Shown here one piece after another: positions 18,193 to 26,563 of a stretch of DNA of 64,000 nt. The stretch spans positions 62,001-126,000 of the forward strand of contig NZ_BMXS01000003.1 in NCBI RefSeq assembly GCF_014651875.1. Reading direction: 5' to 3'. Position 1 is the first letter of the stretch; the number at the start of each line of letters is the position of its first letter. The notes below the pieces were generated by a model. That model worked only from the letters and a program-made list of their open reading frames with translations, had not been told where the DNA came from and ran no database searches. The position numbers were made by a program, and so were the translations under genes. The stretch is from Litchfieldella qijiaojingensis (GTDB lineage: Bacteria; Pseudomonadota; Gammaproteobacteria; Pseudomonadales; Halomonadaceae).

Positions 18193-18211
18193 GACTCGTC
18201 GCGGTAGGTAA

Positions 18212-18402
18212 AGAGTTCCCCAGAGTGCCGCTGTCGTTCTGGCCCTTGAACCCATTGGTTCAAGGTGGGTGGCCGCAGACGAACCGTCAGGCTTTCCGTC
18301 GCACGGACATGCACACGGGCCCGTCTAGCATTTGGCCCCCTGGGTACTGCGCATAGGCTCGAGGGACGATAACGACTGGCGCACACTCCAGGGAACAGAG
18401 AC
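18212..18402 (-). ncRNA. ssrS: 6S RNA
   Basis: Regulatory RNA that binds sigma-70 RNA polymerase in stationary phase by mimicking an open promoter. It was recognised on the minus strand by position, directly between zapA and fau, and by sequence. The 3' part contains CACCTTGAACCAATGGG followed by TTCAAGG, the same terminal hairpin as the E. coli 6S RNA. The 5' end (CTCTGTTCCCTGGAGTG) pairs with the 3' end (CACTCTGGGGAACTC) to form the long closing stem. A TACGAT -10 element lies just upstream near 18404-18409. Ends are approximate to a few bases; length about 190, as expected. Confidence 0.9.
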
Positions 18403-18441
18403 ATCGTAACAGAGCGGGCCCGCTGGCCAAAGCGCTGATTG

Positions 18442-18744
18442 TCAGCGCGACGGGGCATTGGTCAGGGCCTGCTCGAGGCGCTCGCTCAAGCGTGCCAGGG
18501 TAGCTTCGCACTCCTTGCGCTCTTCCAGGGTTCGCAGCAGTTCATGGGTAATGTTGAGCGCCGCCATGATGGCGATCTTCTCGGCGCCCAATACCTTGCC
18601 GCGGGCATGAATACCGTGCATGGCGCGGTCAAGGTAATGCGCGGCACGATTGAGTTGCTCCTGCTCTTCCGGGGGGCAAGCGATGACATAGCCTTGCCCC
18701 AGCAGCATGATTTCAGTGGTCGTCGGTCGTGAGTCGTCGGTCAT
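18442..18744 (-). CDS. zapA: Cell division protein ZapA
   Basis: Small FtsZ-associated protein that bundles FtsZ filaments at the division ring. The 100-residue product has the N-terminal beta region (TTTEIMLLGQGYVIACPPEEQEQL), then a long C-terminal helix typical of the dimer/tetramer coiled coil (about 50-95, rich in A, L and E, with IAIMAALNITHELL). The ATG giving MTDDSRPTT was chosen over a 48-codon longer frame whose extension has no homologous character. It is the first gene of the zapA-ssrS-fau unit and is divergent from the UPF0149 gene. Confidence 0.93.
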   Translation of the reverse strand: MTDDSRPTTTEIMLLGQGYVIACPPEEQEQLNRAAHYLDRAMHGIHARGKVLGAEKIAIMAALNITHELLRTLEERKECEATLARLSERLEQALTNAPSR

Positions 18745-18991
18745 GACGGGCTCCTGGCGGGCCAAGGGGCATCCTCCGCTTGACCCCTTGCGTTGAGCGA
18801 GACGTTGCACGAGTGGTCGACGCTCGCCGACGACTCGCCCAACGCCTAGAATGTCGGGGTATCGAACCACTATACGAGGGCCGTTCACGAGCGGTCAACG
18901 CACCCGGTACCCGCGGCATCGCGTCGTAGGGAGCAGGTCGCGTCAGGTGCGACTGTCCGCCGGGCACCCCATCGAACCCACGGAAAGCAGC

Positions 18992-19558
18992 ATGTCATTG
19001 ATCAACGAACGTTTCGATTTTTCCACCATCGCCGATGCCTTCCTGGTGCATGGCAGCCTGCAATCCCCGGCTTTTCTCGACGGCCGTCTCGCCGCCGAGC
19101 TTGCCCTCCGGGATATCAGCGCCGAGGCCTGGCTGGAAGAAGTGTGCGCTGCGCTGGGCGTCGAACAGCCCCGCGATCCTGCCAGTGCCGAGGTACTGCT
19201 CGGCTGGAGGCGCCAGACGCTGGAGGCGCTGGGAGCGGCCGAGCTCAACTATGAACCGTTGCTGCCTGACGAGCTGTTCTCTCTGCCCGAACGTGCGAGA
19301 GGCTTGCAGGAGTGGACCCAGGGCTTTCTCGAGGTGCTGACGGAAGTCGGAGACGACATCCGTCAGGCTTGGTCGGCCAACCTGCGCGAGGCGCTGGAGG
19401 ACCTTGACGCCGTGGCGTCGATCGACGTCGACCTCGACGAGAGCAGCGACAACGAAAACGACTTGTTCGCCTTGACCGAGCACGCGCGGATGGCCGCCAT
19501 GCTGCTTTATACCGAGCAGCATCCCGGCAAGCCCCAGGTCGAACAGCCACAAGAGTAA
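18992..19558 (+). CDS. UPF0149 (YgfB/YecA) family protein
   Basis: A 188-residue acidic protein of the YgfB family, rich in helices. It shows FLDGRLAAE, the FLEGWTQGFL-type segment (LQEWTQGFLEVL) and a C-terminal HARMAAMLLYTEQ helix. In Pseudomonas the YgfB relative antagonises the AlpA antitermination system and so affects beta-lactam response; whether that applies here is unknown. It lies divergently from zapA and just upstream of pepP (9-base gap), the arrangement seen in E. coli and Pseudomonas (ygfB-pepP-ubiH-ubiI). The ATG at 18992 follows a GGAAAG ribosome site. Confidence 0.9.
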   Translation: MSLINERFDFSTIADAFLVHGSLQSPAFLDGRLAAELALRDISAEAWLEEVCAALGVEQPRDPASAEVLLGWRRQTLEALGAAELNYEPLLPDELFSLPERARGLQEWTQGFLEVLTEVGDDIRQAWSANLREALEDLDAVASIDVDLDESSDNENDLFALTEHARMAAMLLYTEQHPGKPQVEQPQE

Positions 19559-19567
19559 GGAGCCCCG

Positions 19568-20920
19568 ATGTCTCGTGACATCCTGCCACGTCCCGCGGCG
19601 ATCGCGCTGGACGAGTATCGTGCGCGACGCCAAGCGTTGATGGCCACTCTTCCGCCCGACAGTGCCGTGCTGTTGCCCTCGGCATCGCTGGTGACTCGCT
19701 CTCGCGATAGCGACCACCCTTTCCGCCAGGATAGCGATTTCCACTACCTGACCGGGTTTCCCGAGCCGGACGCCCTGCTTTTGCTGCTGCCTGGGCGCGA
19801 GGCCGGCGAGACGGTCCTGTTCTGCCAGGACAAGGACCCGGCCATGGAGGCCTGGACGGGTATCCGGTTGGGCGCAACCGGTGCCGTGGAGCAATACGGT
19901 TTCGACGAAGCTTTCGAAAATGTCCAGCGCGACGAGCGACTGGCCGGATTGCTGGACGGACGTGAGTCGCTGTATTTGCCCATCGATGACGAGGAGACCC
20001 TAACGCTGGCCAAGCGCGTGCGCAGTGAGCTGATGGCCAAGCGGCGCCAAGGTGCCGTAGCGCCCTCTCGTTTCGCCGACGTCAGCGGCCTCGTTCACGA
20101 GCAGCGCCTGATCAAGAGCGAGACCGAACTGGCCTTGATGCGCCATGCCTGCGAGATTTCAGCGCGTGCCCACCGTCGCGCCATGCAGACCGTACACCCT
20201 GGCCTCCGCGAGTATCACCTGCAGGCCGAGCTGGAGCATGAATTCCTCTGGCACGGTGCCAGTGGTCCAGCCTATGCCAGTATCGTCGGCAGCGGTGCCA
20301 ATGCCTGTGTGCTGCACTACATCGAAAATCGCGATGTCATGCGCGATGGCGAATTGGTATTGATCGACGCTGGCGCCGAGTTCGATCTCTATGCCGGTGA
20401 TATCACCCGGACGTTTCCGGTCAATGGCCGCTTCAGCGCTGCCCAGAGCGCGCTCTACGAGGTGGTCCTGGCCGCTCAGGAGCGTGCCGTGGCCGCTGTC
20501 GCCCCCGGAGCCACCCTGGTTGAAATCCATGACGGCGTGGTGCGTGATCTGACTCGCGGATTGATCGAGTTGGGATTGCTGGAAGGCGAGCTGGAAAACT
20601 GCATCGCCGAAGAGCGCTATCGCCGCTTCTACTTGCATTCCACATCCCATTGGTTGGGACTGGATGTACATGATGTGGGCAACTACCGCCTTAAAGGCGA
20701 GCCCCGACGCCTGGCGCCGGGGATGGTAGTGACCGTGGAGCCGGGACTGTATATCCCCGATGAGGAGGACATTCCCGAGTCGCTTCGCGGTATCGGCATC
20801 CGTATAGAGGACGATGTCGCCGTTACCGTGGATGGGCACGACGTGCTGTCGCAGGGGGTGCCCAAGCAAGTTGAAGATATCGAGGCGCTGATGCGCAGAA
20901 ATAACCTACTGCCGATGTGA
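19568..20920 (+). CDS. pepP: Xaa-Pro aminopeptidase
   Basis: Metallopeptidase that removes N-terminal residues preceding proline. The 450-residue protein has the N-terminal aminopeptidase P domain (about 10-150; FRQDSDFHYLTGFPEPDALLLL) and a pita-bread M24 catalytic domain. Metal and catalytic residues are visible in LIDAGAEFDLYAGDITRTFP (two aspartates), STSHWLGLDVHDVG (histidine), TVEPGLYIP (glutamate) and GIGIRIEDDVAVT (glutamate). The ATG follows AAGGAG at a good distance. It is probably cotranscribed with the UPF0149 gene. A perfect inverted repeat follows its stop. Confidence 0.96.
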   Translation: MSRDILPRPAAIALDEYRARRQALMATLPPDSAVLLPSASLVTRSRDSDHPFRQDSDFHYLTGFPEPDALLLLLPGREAGETVLFCQDKDPAMEAWTGIRLGATGAVEQYGFDEAFENVQRDERLAGLLDGRESLYLPIDDEETLTLAKRVRSELMAKRRQGAVAPSRFADVSGLVHEQRLIKSETELALMRHACEISARAHRRAMQTVHPGLREYHLQAELEHEFLWHGASGPAYASIVGSGANACVLHYIENRDVMRDGELVLIDAGAEFDLYAGDITRTFPVNGRFSAAQSALYEVVLAAQERAVAAVAPGATLVEIHDGVVRDLTRGLIELGLLEGELENCIAEERYRRFYLHSTSHWLGLDVHDVGNYRLKGEPRRLAPGMVVTVEPGLYIPDEEDIPESLRGIGIRIEDDVAVTVDGHDVLSQGVPKQVEDIEALMRRNNLLPM

Positions 20921-20923
20921 ACC

Positions 20924-20956
20924 AACACTCATTACGTAAAATACGTAATGAGTGTT
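20924..20956. repeat. Perfect 15-base inverted repeat between pepP and ubiH
   Basis: AACACTCATTACGTA, loop AAA, TACGTAATGAGTGTT. All 15 positions pair. No U-run follows, so it could be a transcript-stabilising stem, an uncoupled terminator, or a DNA palindrome bound by a regulator. It starts three bases after the pepP stop. Confidence 0.75.
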
Positions 20957-21013
20957 GCATAGTGTAGCCAGGTCCCGGAACCCAGGGCCATGAATCACAA
21001 GGAAAGACAAGAG

Positions 21014-22219
21014 ATGCAGTCACGACGGGTGGATATCGCGATCATCGGTGGTGGGCTGGTTGGGGCTAGCCTCGGGGTCGCCCTGGCACCAGCGGCCGCG
21101 CGCCACGGTCTTGAAGTGGCGGTGATCGAGGCGGCGCCACTGTCCGTCGAGCCCGCTTCCGTCGACTATCAACCCAGCTTCGATGCGCGGGCTAGTGCCA
21201 TTGCTCAGGGCTCACGGCAACACTTCGAGCACCTGGGCGTATGGTCGGCCATAGCCCGGGAAGCGGAACCGATCCGTCGCATCCACGTCAGTGAGCGTGG
21301 GCGTCTCGGCGTCACACGCTTGTCCGCCGACGAGTTGCATGTCGAGGCTCTGGGCTATGTGATCCCCAATGCCTGGATGGGGCGCGTATTGCACGAACGG
21401 CTCTCTGCCCTGCCCTTGCACTGGCACTGTCCCGCCAAGGTGGAAGACATTGCCGCCATGCCTGGCGGATACCACTTGCAGCTTTCCGACGGCAACCGGC
21501 TGGAGGCGGGGCTGACGGTGCTGGCTGATGGTGGACGCTCGGGGCTCAAGGAACGTCTGGGAATCGCCAGCCGTGAGGCGTCCTATTCCCAAGTGGCGCT
21601 GATCGCCAACCTGGAAGTCAGTCGGCCACACCGTGGTATGGCTTACGAGCGCTTCACCGACGAGGGGCCCATTGCCCTGCTGCCGTTGACCGGCAATCGA
21701 ATGGCGCTGATCTGGACCCACCACGCCGGTGAAGAACGGGCTCGATTGGCGCTCGATGATGGCGACTTCCTGGACGAGTTGCAGCGTGCCTTTGGTGACC
21801 GCGCGGGGCGTTTTCGACGCGTCGGTGAGCGGCACGCTTACCCATTATCGCTGATCACGGCCGAAGAGCAGGTGCGTCCGGGACTGGCGGTATTGGGCAA
21901 CGCCGCTCATGCCTTGCACCCGGTGGCCGGACAGGGCTTCAATCTGGCGCTACGTGGGGTCATGGACCTGGTCGCGGCGCTCGAAGCTGGGCTACCGAAC
22001 GGCCAGTCGCCGGGTGACATGGCTGTGCTCGGCGACTTCGAGCGCCGCCGTGAGGGCGATCGGCACAACGTGATCCGCTTCAGCGATGGCCTGATTCGGT
22101 TGTTTGGTATCGACCATCCGCTGTTGTCGCATGCCCGGGCCGCGGGGCTGGTCGGGCTCAATCTGGTTGGACCACTGCGACGTACCTTGGCTCGGCGCGC
22201 CATGGGCATGGAACGCTAG
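21014..22219 (+). CDS. ubiH: 2-octaprenyl-6-methoxyphenol hydroxylase
   Basis: FAD-dependent monooxygenase of ubiquinone synthesis, acting on the aromatic ring at the membrane-associated Ubi complex. The 401-residue protein has the N-terminal FAD motif AIIGGGLVGASLG, the middle LADGGRSGLKE (DG motif), and GNAAHALHPVAGQGFNLALRG near residue 295, the GD-type motif with asparagine replacing aspartate as usual in UbiH. The start MQSRRVD (21014) is favoured by an AAGGAAAG site; an in-frame ATG at 20990 is an alternative. In relatives a second hydroxylase gene follows directly, but here a permease gene on the other strand intervenes. Confidence 0.9.
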   Translation: MQSRRVDIAIIGGGLVGASLGVALAPAAARHGLEVAVIEAAPLSVEPASVDYQPSFDARASAIAQGSRQHFEHLGVWSAIAREAEPIRRIHVSERGRLGVTRLSADELHVEALGYVIPNAWMGRVLHERLSALPLHWHCPAKVEDIAAMPGGYHLQLSDGNRLEAGLTVLADGGRSGLKERLGIASREASYSQVALIANLEVSRPHRGMAYERFTDEGPIALLPLTGNRMALIWTHHAGEERARLALDDGDFLDELQRAFGDRAGRFRRVGERHAYPLSLITAEEQVRPGLAVLGNAAHALHPVAGQGFNLALRGVMDLVAALEAGLPNGQSPGDMAVLGDFERRREGDRHNVIRFSDGLIRLFGIDHPLLSHARAAGLVGLNLVGPLRRTLARRAMGMER

Positions 22220-22223
22220 GAAT

Positions 22224-22246
22224 CCTCGGCGGCTGTGCCGCCGAGG
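22224..22246. terminator. Hairpin between ubiH and the NCS2 permease
   Basis: CCTCGGCGGC, loop TGT, GCCGCCGAGG: a perfect ten-pair GC-rich stem, followed by CCTTGTT. It lies between two convergent genes and starts five bases after the ubiH stop, so it may end transcripts from both sides. Confidence 0.6.
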
Positions 22247-22276
22247 CCTTGTTACGTAATGGAGCAGTGACGTGAG

Positions 22277-23656
22277 TTACGGGTTAGCCTTGGCAGATTC
22301 GGCATTCGCTGCCATGGTGTGCTCTTGAGTTGCCTGTCGCCCCGGTTTTCCAGGGAGTATGGCGTCCAGCACCAGTGCGGCGACGGCGGCAGGCACGAGG
22401 CCGGACTTGAGCAGCAGGCCAAGCTGGCCGGGCATGGTGTTTGCAATCTCGTCGACCGCCGGTAGGCCGATGCCCAGGCTCAGCGATACGGCGATGATCA
22501 GCATGGCGCGCTGGTCGAGTTCGCACTCCTTGATGATCTTCACCCCCGCCGAGGCGATCATGCCGAACATCACTATCCCGGCGCCGCCGAGCACCGCATG
22601 TGGCATGGCTGCCACCAGCCCTCCCAACTTGGGGAACAATCCCATGGCGATCAACAGCAGGCCGCCGATGGTCACCACATGACGACTGACCACACCGGTC
22701 AGGGTGACCAAACCGACGTTCTGCGCATAGGCTGTGTTGGGCAGAGTGTTGAAGAGCGCGGCGAAAGACGTCGCTAGGCCGTCGGCCATTACGCCGCCCG
22801 AGAGTTCCTTGTCCTTGGCGTGACGCCCTGCTCCGCCCATGGTGATAGCCGAGATGTTGCCGATGGTCTCGAGACCGACCACGAACATGATCAATGCCAT
22901 GCCGAGAATGGCGGTGAAGGAGAATTCCATGCCGTAGGCGAACGGCCGAGGGAGGGCGAACCAAGTCGAGTCGGTCACCAAGTCGAAGTCGACCATGCCC
23001 AGCGCGATGGCCACCAGATAGCCGCTGACCAGGCCGACTAGAACCGAGGCGGCCTTGAGGAAGCCGCGTCCGAACTGGTGAGCTGTGATAGTCACCGTCA
23101 GTACGAACAGTGCCAGGCCAAGGTTGGTCGGCGAGGCGAAGTCGTCGCTGCCGACGCCACCGGCGGCATACTTGAGGCCCACCGGCATCAGGGTGATGCC
23201 GATCAGCAATACCACGATGCCGGTGACCACTGGCGAAAACCAGTGGCGTATCCTCTTCAGGCAAGCGCCGAGCAGAATCTGAAGCAAGCCGGCGACCAAG
23301 GAGGCGCCGAGCACCGCTGGCAGCCCAAAGGCCTTGGCCAACGGCAGAGCCACTGGCAAGAAGCCGAAACTGGTGCCCTGCACGATCGGCAGGCGCGCCC
23401 CGAAGGGCCCCATGCCCATGGTTTGGACCAGCGTCGATACGCCCGCCACGAACAGGGCAACCTGGATCAGGAAGATCTGTTCGCCGGTGGTGGCGCCGAT
23501 CACCCCGGCGATGATGATCGGGGGAGTCACGTTGCCGGCGAACATCGCCATGATGTGCTGCAGACCCAAGGGCACGGCCTTGCCCAGGGGCGGCATGGCA
23601 TCGGGGTCTTGGTTGATGGTACGGGACGGTCTTGCCGTCGGTGTGGGCTCGGACAT
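22277..23656 (-). CDS. NCS2 family purine (uric acid/xanthine) permease
   Basis: A 459-residue inner-membrane symporter with about 12-14 hydrophobic segments, of the nucleobase-cation symporter-2 family. Family landmarks: LGLQHIMAMFAGNVTPP in the first segment (the conserved QH), FVVGLETIGNISAI with the substrate-site glutamate, and YAQNVGLVTLTGV. That QN-G pattern is shared with uric acid and xanthine carriers rather than uracil carriers. The ATG giving MSEPTPTARP has two TTGTNNACAA-like sites upstream (23679, 23723), the same motif found before the urate-degradation genes 16 kb away, which supports urate or a related purine as substrate. It interrupts the ubiH-ubiI order of relatives. Confidence 0.87.
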   Translation of the reverse strand: MSEPTPTARPSRTINQDPDAMPPLGKAVPLGLQHIMAMFAGNVTPPIIIAGVIGATTGEQIFLIQVALFVAGVSTLVQTMGMGPFGARLPIVQGTSFGFLPVALPLAKAFGLPAVLGASLVAGLLQILLGACLKRIRHWFSPVVTGIVVLLIGITLMPVGLKYAAGGVGSDDFASPTNLGLALFVLTVTITAHQFGRGFLKAASVLVGLVSGYLVAIALGMVDFDLVTDSTWFALPRPFAYGMEFSFTAILGMALIMFVVGLETIGNISAITMGGAGRHAKDKELSGGVMADGLATSFAALFNTLPNTAYAQNVGLVTLTGVVSRHVVTIGGLLLIAMGLFPKLGGLVAAMPHAVLGGAGIVMFGMIASAGVKIIKECELDQRAMLIIAVSLSLGIGLPAVDEIANTMPGQLGLLLKSGLVPAAVAALVLDAILPGKPGRQATQEHTMAANAESAKANP

Positions 23657-23678
23657 GTAACTACCTCGCGCGTTATTT

Positions 23679-23688
23679 TTGTATACAG
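23679..23688. promoter_or_regulatory. TTGTNNACAA-like operator upstream of NCS2 permease
   Basis: TTGTATACAG matches the palindrome TTGTATACAA at 9 of 10 positions, 23 bases before the permease start codon. Confidence 0.5.
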
Positions 23689-23722
23689 AAATATTTGTTT
23701 TTGATGACACGTGATCTTTTCA

Positions 23723-23732
23723 TTGTGTACAT
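23723..23732. promoter_or_regulatory. Second TTGTNNACAA-like site upstream of NCS2 permease
   Basis: TTGTGTACAT keeps TTGT and ACA of the palindrome and lies 44 bases from the first site, so two operators may act together. The rest of the 23657-23886 spacer holds a small hairpin (CCTGATA/TATCAGG, 23773-23791) and the leader of the next gene. Confidence 0.4.
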
Positions 23733-23886
23733 AAGCTAGTCTCTGATGGAAAGCATTTCCATGAAAACCCTCCTGATAACGGGTATCAGGATTCGCTGAT
23801 AACAGTGGTCAATGGGGCCAGGGAACGCCCCGACGTGCGACAATGAGGCACGATGAGAAGCCAGTCGGAAAGGCGGAGGAGACGGC

Positions 23887-25104
23887 ATGCAGGCCGAGGT
23901 GATCGTAGTGGGGGGCGGCATGGTAGGGGCGACGCTGGCCGCCCTGCTGGGCGAAGCGGGGGTGGCGGTACAGGTGCTGGATGCCCGGCCCCGAGCCGTG
24001 GGCCACGCTGCTGGGCAGGGACGACCGGCGCTGCGCGTCAGTGCCGTGACCGAGGTGTCGCGCCGGCTGTTCGCGCACTTGACGGTCTGGCCGGCGATGG
24101 TGGCCAGGCGTGTCACTCCCTATACCGGGATGCTGGTGTGGGATGGCCAGGGCAACGGTGAAATTCGTTTTGCCGCCGAACAGGCCGGGGTGCCGACGCT
24201 TGGTCATATCGTCGAGAACGACGTTATCCTGGCCGCTTTGGAAACGCGGTTGTCCGAGCTGCCTACGGTGGAGCAGGTATTCGATGCCCGAGTCGCCGAG
24301 TTGCATGGCACGGGCGACGGCCAGCGACTGACGCTCGAGGATGGTCGCACTCTTTCGGCGCCGTTGGTGGTGGCGGCGGACGGTGCCAATTCCCGGCTGC
24401 GCGAGTTGGCCGGCATCGAGGCCGCACCACGTGACACTGGACACCAGGCAGTGGTGACCACGGTTCGTGTGGGGCATTCCCACGCCGGCGTGGCGCGCCA
24501 AGTGTTTCTGCCCAGCGGTCCGCTGGCATTCCTGCCTTTGACGGTCGACGGAGAGGATCGCTACTGCTCGATCGTATGGTCGACCTCTCCTCATGAGGCC
24601 GAGCGCCTCACGAGGCTGTCTGCAGAGGGACTGGCCGCGGAGCTGGAAGCGGCTTTCGAAGGCCGGCTAGGGAGCGTAGAGGTCATCGACAAGGCGGTCG
24701 ATTTCCCGCTTGCCCAGCGCCATGCTGCACGCTATGTGGCGCCAGGGCTGGCACTGATCGGCGACGCAGCGCACAGCATTCATCCGCTGGCGGGGCAAGG
24801 GGTCAATCTGGGACTGATGGATGCCGCGGTTCTGGCTGAGGAGTTGGTGAGTGCTCGCTCACGTGGTGGTTGCCAGGGTGACATGCGGGTTCTGTCGCGT
24901 TATGCCCGGCGTCGGCGTGGCGACAACGCCGCCATGCTGGCATTGATGGACGGTTTTCGCTTGCTGTTCGGCGTGCGCCACCCGGCATGGCAACTGGCGC
25001 GCAATCTGGGGCTGTCCGGCGTCGATCGGTTGACGCCGCTCAAACGGTTGATGATACGCCAGGCAATCGGCGAGCGGGGGCGGTTGCCCGCCTCCTGCCG
25101 CTGA
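23887..25104 (+). CDS. UbiI/VisC-like FAD-dependent ubiquinone hydroxylase
   Basis: A 405-residue flavin monooxygenase related to UbiH, likely the C5-hydroxylase UbiI (formerly VisC) or UbiF-type enzyme of ubiquinone synthesis. Motifs: VIVVGGGMVGATLAAL at the start, VVAADGANSRLRELAGI near residue 160, and LIGDAAHSIHPLAGQGVNLGLMD near residue 290. The ATG follows GGAGGAG. In most relatives it directly follows ubiH in one operon; here it stands about 1.7 kb away behind a convergent permease and must have its own promoter. Which ring position it hydroxylates cannot be decided from sequence by eye. Confidence 0.88.
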   Translation: MQAEVIVVGGGMVGATLAALLGEAGVAVQVLDARPRAVGHAAGQGRPALRVSAVTEVSRRLFAHLTVWPAMVARRVTPYTGMLVWDGQGNGEIRFAAEQAGVPTLGHIVENDVILAALETRLSELPTVEQVFDARVAELHGTGDGQRLTLEDGRTLSAPLVVAADGANSRLRELAGIEAAPRDTGHQAVVTTVRVGHSHAGVARQVFLPSGPLAFLPLTVDGEDRYCSIVWSTSPHEAERLTRLSAEGLAAELEAAFEGRLGSVEVIDKAVDFPLAQRHAARYVAPGLALIGDAAHSIHPLAGQGVNLGLMDAAVLAEELVSARSRGGCQGDMRVLSRYARRRRGDNAAMLALMDGFRLLFGVRHPAWQLARNLGLSGVDRLTPLKRLMIRQAIGERGRLPASCR

Positions 25105-25174
25105 AACGTGATCCACGCTCGGCTTGCGGTATTATTTTACAGATGGCTCGAGCGTGGGGCGTGGCGTAGCGCTG

Positions 25175-26467
25175 TCAGCGTTTGCCCAGGACATTCAGCG
25201 CCTTCAACAGATTGAGTGCCTCGCCGAGCTGGTAATCCTCGCGCAGCCGCTGCGAGACCTCGCTGCGCGTGCGGGTCTCACCATTGCCGATCAGGTGGCC
25301 TTCCAGGTCGGACTCGCGCAGCTGGATGCCGCTGCTCTCGGCAATTTCGAGGCGCCCTCGCACCACTTCAACGTCGGGTTCGATGCCTTGGGCCTGGATC
25401 GAGCGGCCGTTGGGCGTGTAGTACAACGCTGTGGTCAACTTGAGCCCATCGCCATTGCCCAATGGCATGACCTGTTGTACCGATCCCTTGCCGAAGCTGT
25501 CGGTGCCCATCACCACGGCGCGCTGCTGGTCCTGCAGGGCGCCGGCGACGATTTCCGCCGCCGAGGCGCTGCCACTGTTGATCAGTACCACCATGGGGAC
25601 GTCCGGAGCCACAGTGTCGGCACTCGCGGAGAAGCGCATGTCGCTGTCGGGCAGGCGCCCTTCGGTATACACGATCAGGCCCTCGTCAAGGAAGGCATCG
25701 GCCACGTCCACGGCCGCTTGCAGCACGCCGCCGGGGTTGTTGCGCAGATCGAGCACCAGGCCATTGAGTGGCTCATCGCGTTGCAGGCGGGAAATGGCAT
25801 TGCGAACCTGCTCGCCAGTGCGGCTCTGGAACTGGCTGACGCGCAGGTAGCCGTAGCGCGGCTCGAGCAGCTCGCTCCTGACGCTCTCGGTGCGAATGAT
25901 CTCACGTGTCAGGGTGATCGTACGGGGAGCCGACTCGCCACTGCGCAGAATGGTGATTTCCACTTTGCTGCCTGGCTCTCCGCGCATCAGCGTGACCGCC
26001 TCCTGAAGCGACAGGCGATCGGTGGCCGTGCCGTCGACACGCAGGATGACATCCCGCGATTGCAGGCCAGCACGTGCCGCCGGGGTGTCATCGATGGGCG
26101 AGATCACCGTGAGCTGGCCATCCTCCATGCCGACTTCGATGCCGATACCGCCGAACTGCCCCTCGGTGGATTCCCGCAGACTGTCGAACTCTTCCTGGCC
26201 GAGGTAGGTCGAGTGAGGGTCGAGTTCGCCCAGCATGCCGCGCATGGCGTTGCGCAGCAGCGTGCTGTCGTCGACTTCCTCGACATAGGCGCGCTTGATA
26301 CGCTCGAATACCTCGACGAAGGTCTGAATGTCTTCCACCGGCAGTTCATTGGCGGATGAAGGGCTCTGTGATGGCAGTTCCCCTTCGGGTTGAGCCTGAA
26401 CGGGCAGCGCCAAAAGCGCCAACGGCAGAAGTCGGATCAGAAAATGCTTGATTACGGTGACGGGCAT
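25175..26467 (-). CDS. ctpA: Carboxyl-terminal processing peptidase (S41)
   Basis: Periplasmic serine protease of the CtpA/Prc family. The 430-residue protein starts with a signal peptide (MPVTVIKHFLIRLLPLALLALPVQA, cleavage after VQA is likely). A PDZ domain covers about residues 80-170 (GGIGIEVGMEDGQ, DVILRVDG). The catalytic serine is in LINSGSASAAEIV and the lysine in DSFGKGSVQQ. A proline/glutamate-rich linker follows the signal peptide. It is the third gene of a gpmI-envC-ctpA set, common in gammaproteobacteria. In Pseudomonas CtpA degrades peptidoglycan endopeptidases, which fits the neighbouring envC. Confidence 0.94.
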   Translation of the reverse strand: MPVTVIKHFLIRLLPLALLALPVQAQPEGELPSQSPSSANELPVEDIQTFVEVFERIKRAYVEEVDDSTLLRNAMRGMLGELDPHSTYLGQEEFDSLRESTEGQFGGIGIEVGMEDGQLTVISPIDDTPAARAGLQSRDVILRVDGTATDRLSLQEAVTLMRGEPGSKVEITILRSGESAPRTITLTREIIRTESVRSELLEPRYGYLRVSQFQSRTGEQVRNAISRLQRDEPLNGLVLDLRNNPGGVLQAAVDVADAFLDEGLIVYTEGRLPDSDMRFSASADTVAPDVPMVVLINSGSASAAEIVAGALQDQQRAVVMGTDSFGKGSVQQVMPLGNGDGLKLTTALYYTPNGRSIQAQGIEPDVEVVRGRLEIAESSGIQLRESDLEGHLIGNGETRTRSEVSQRLREDYQLGEALNLLKALNVLGKR

Positions 26468-26563
26468 GCGGACTCCGGTCGGCAAAGCGCGGTGTTGAGG
26501 GTCCCAGCATAGCCGCTGGGTTGGGCGATAATCCATAGTCTGCCGAATTATGACCTCGCAGGC

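Noticed and set aside
25124-26359. Long open frame opposite ctpA (411 codons)
   Set aside because: It is a shadow of ctpA in high-GC DNA. The ctpA frame has a signal peptide, PDZ domain and catalytic residues, while this frame has no family features or ribosome site.
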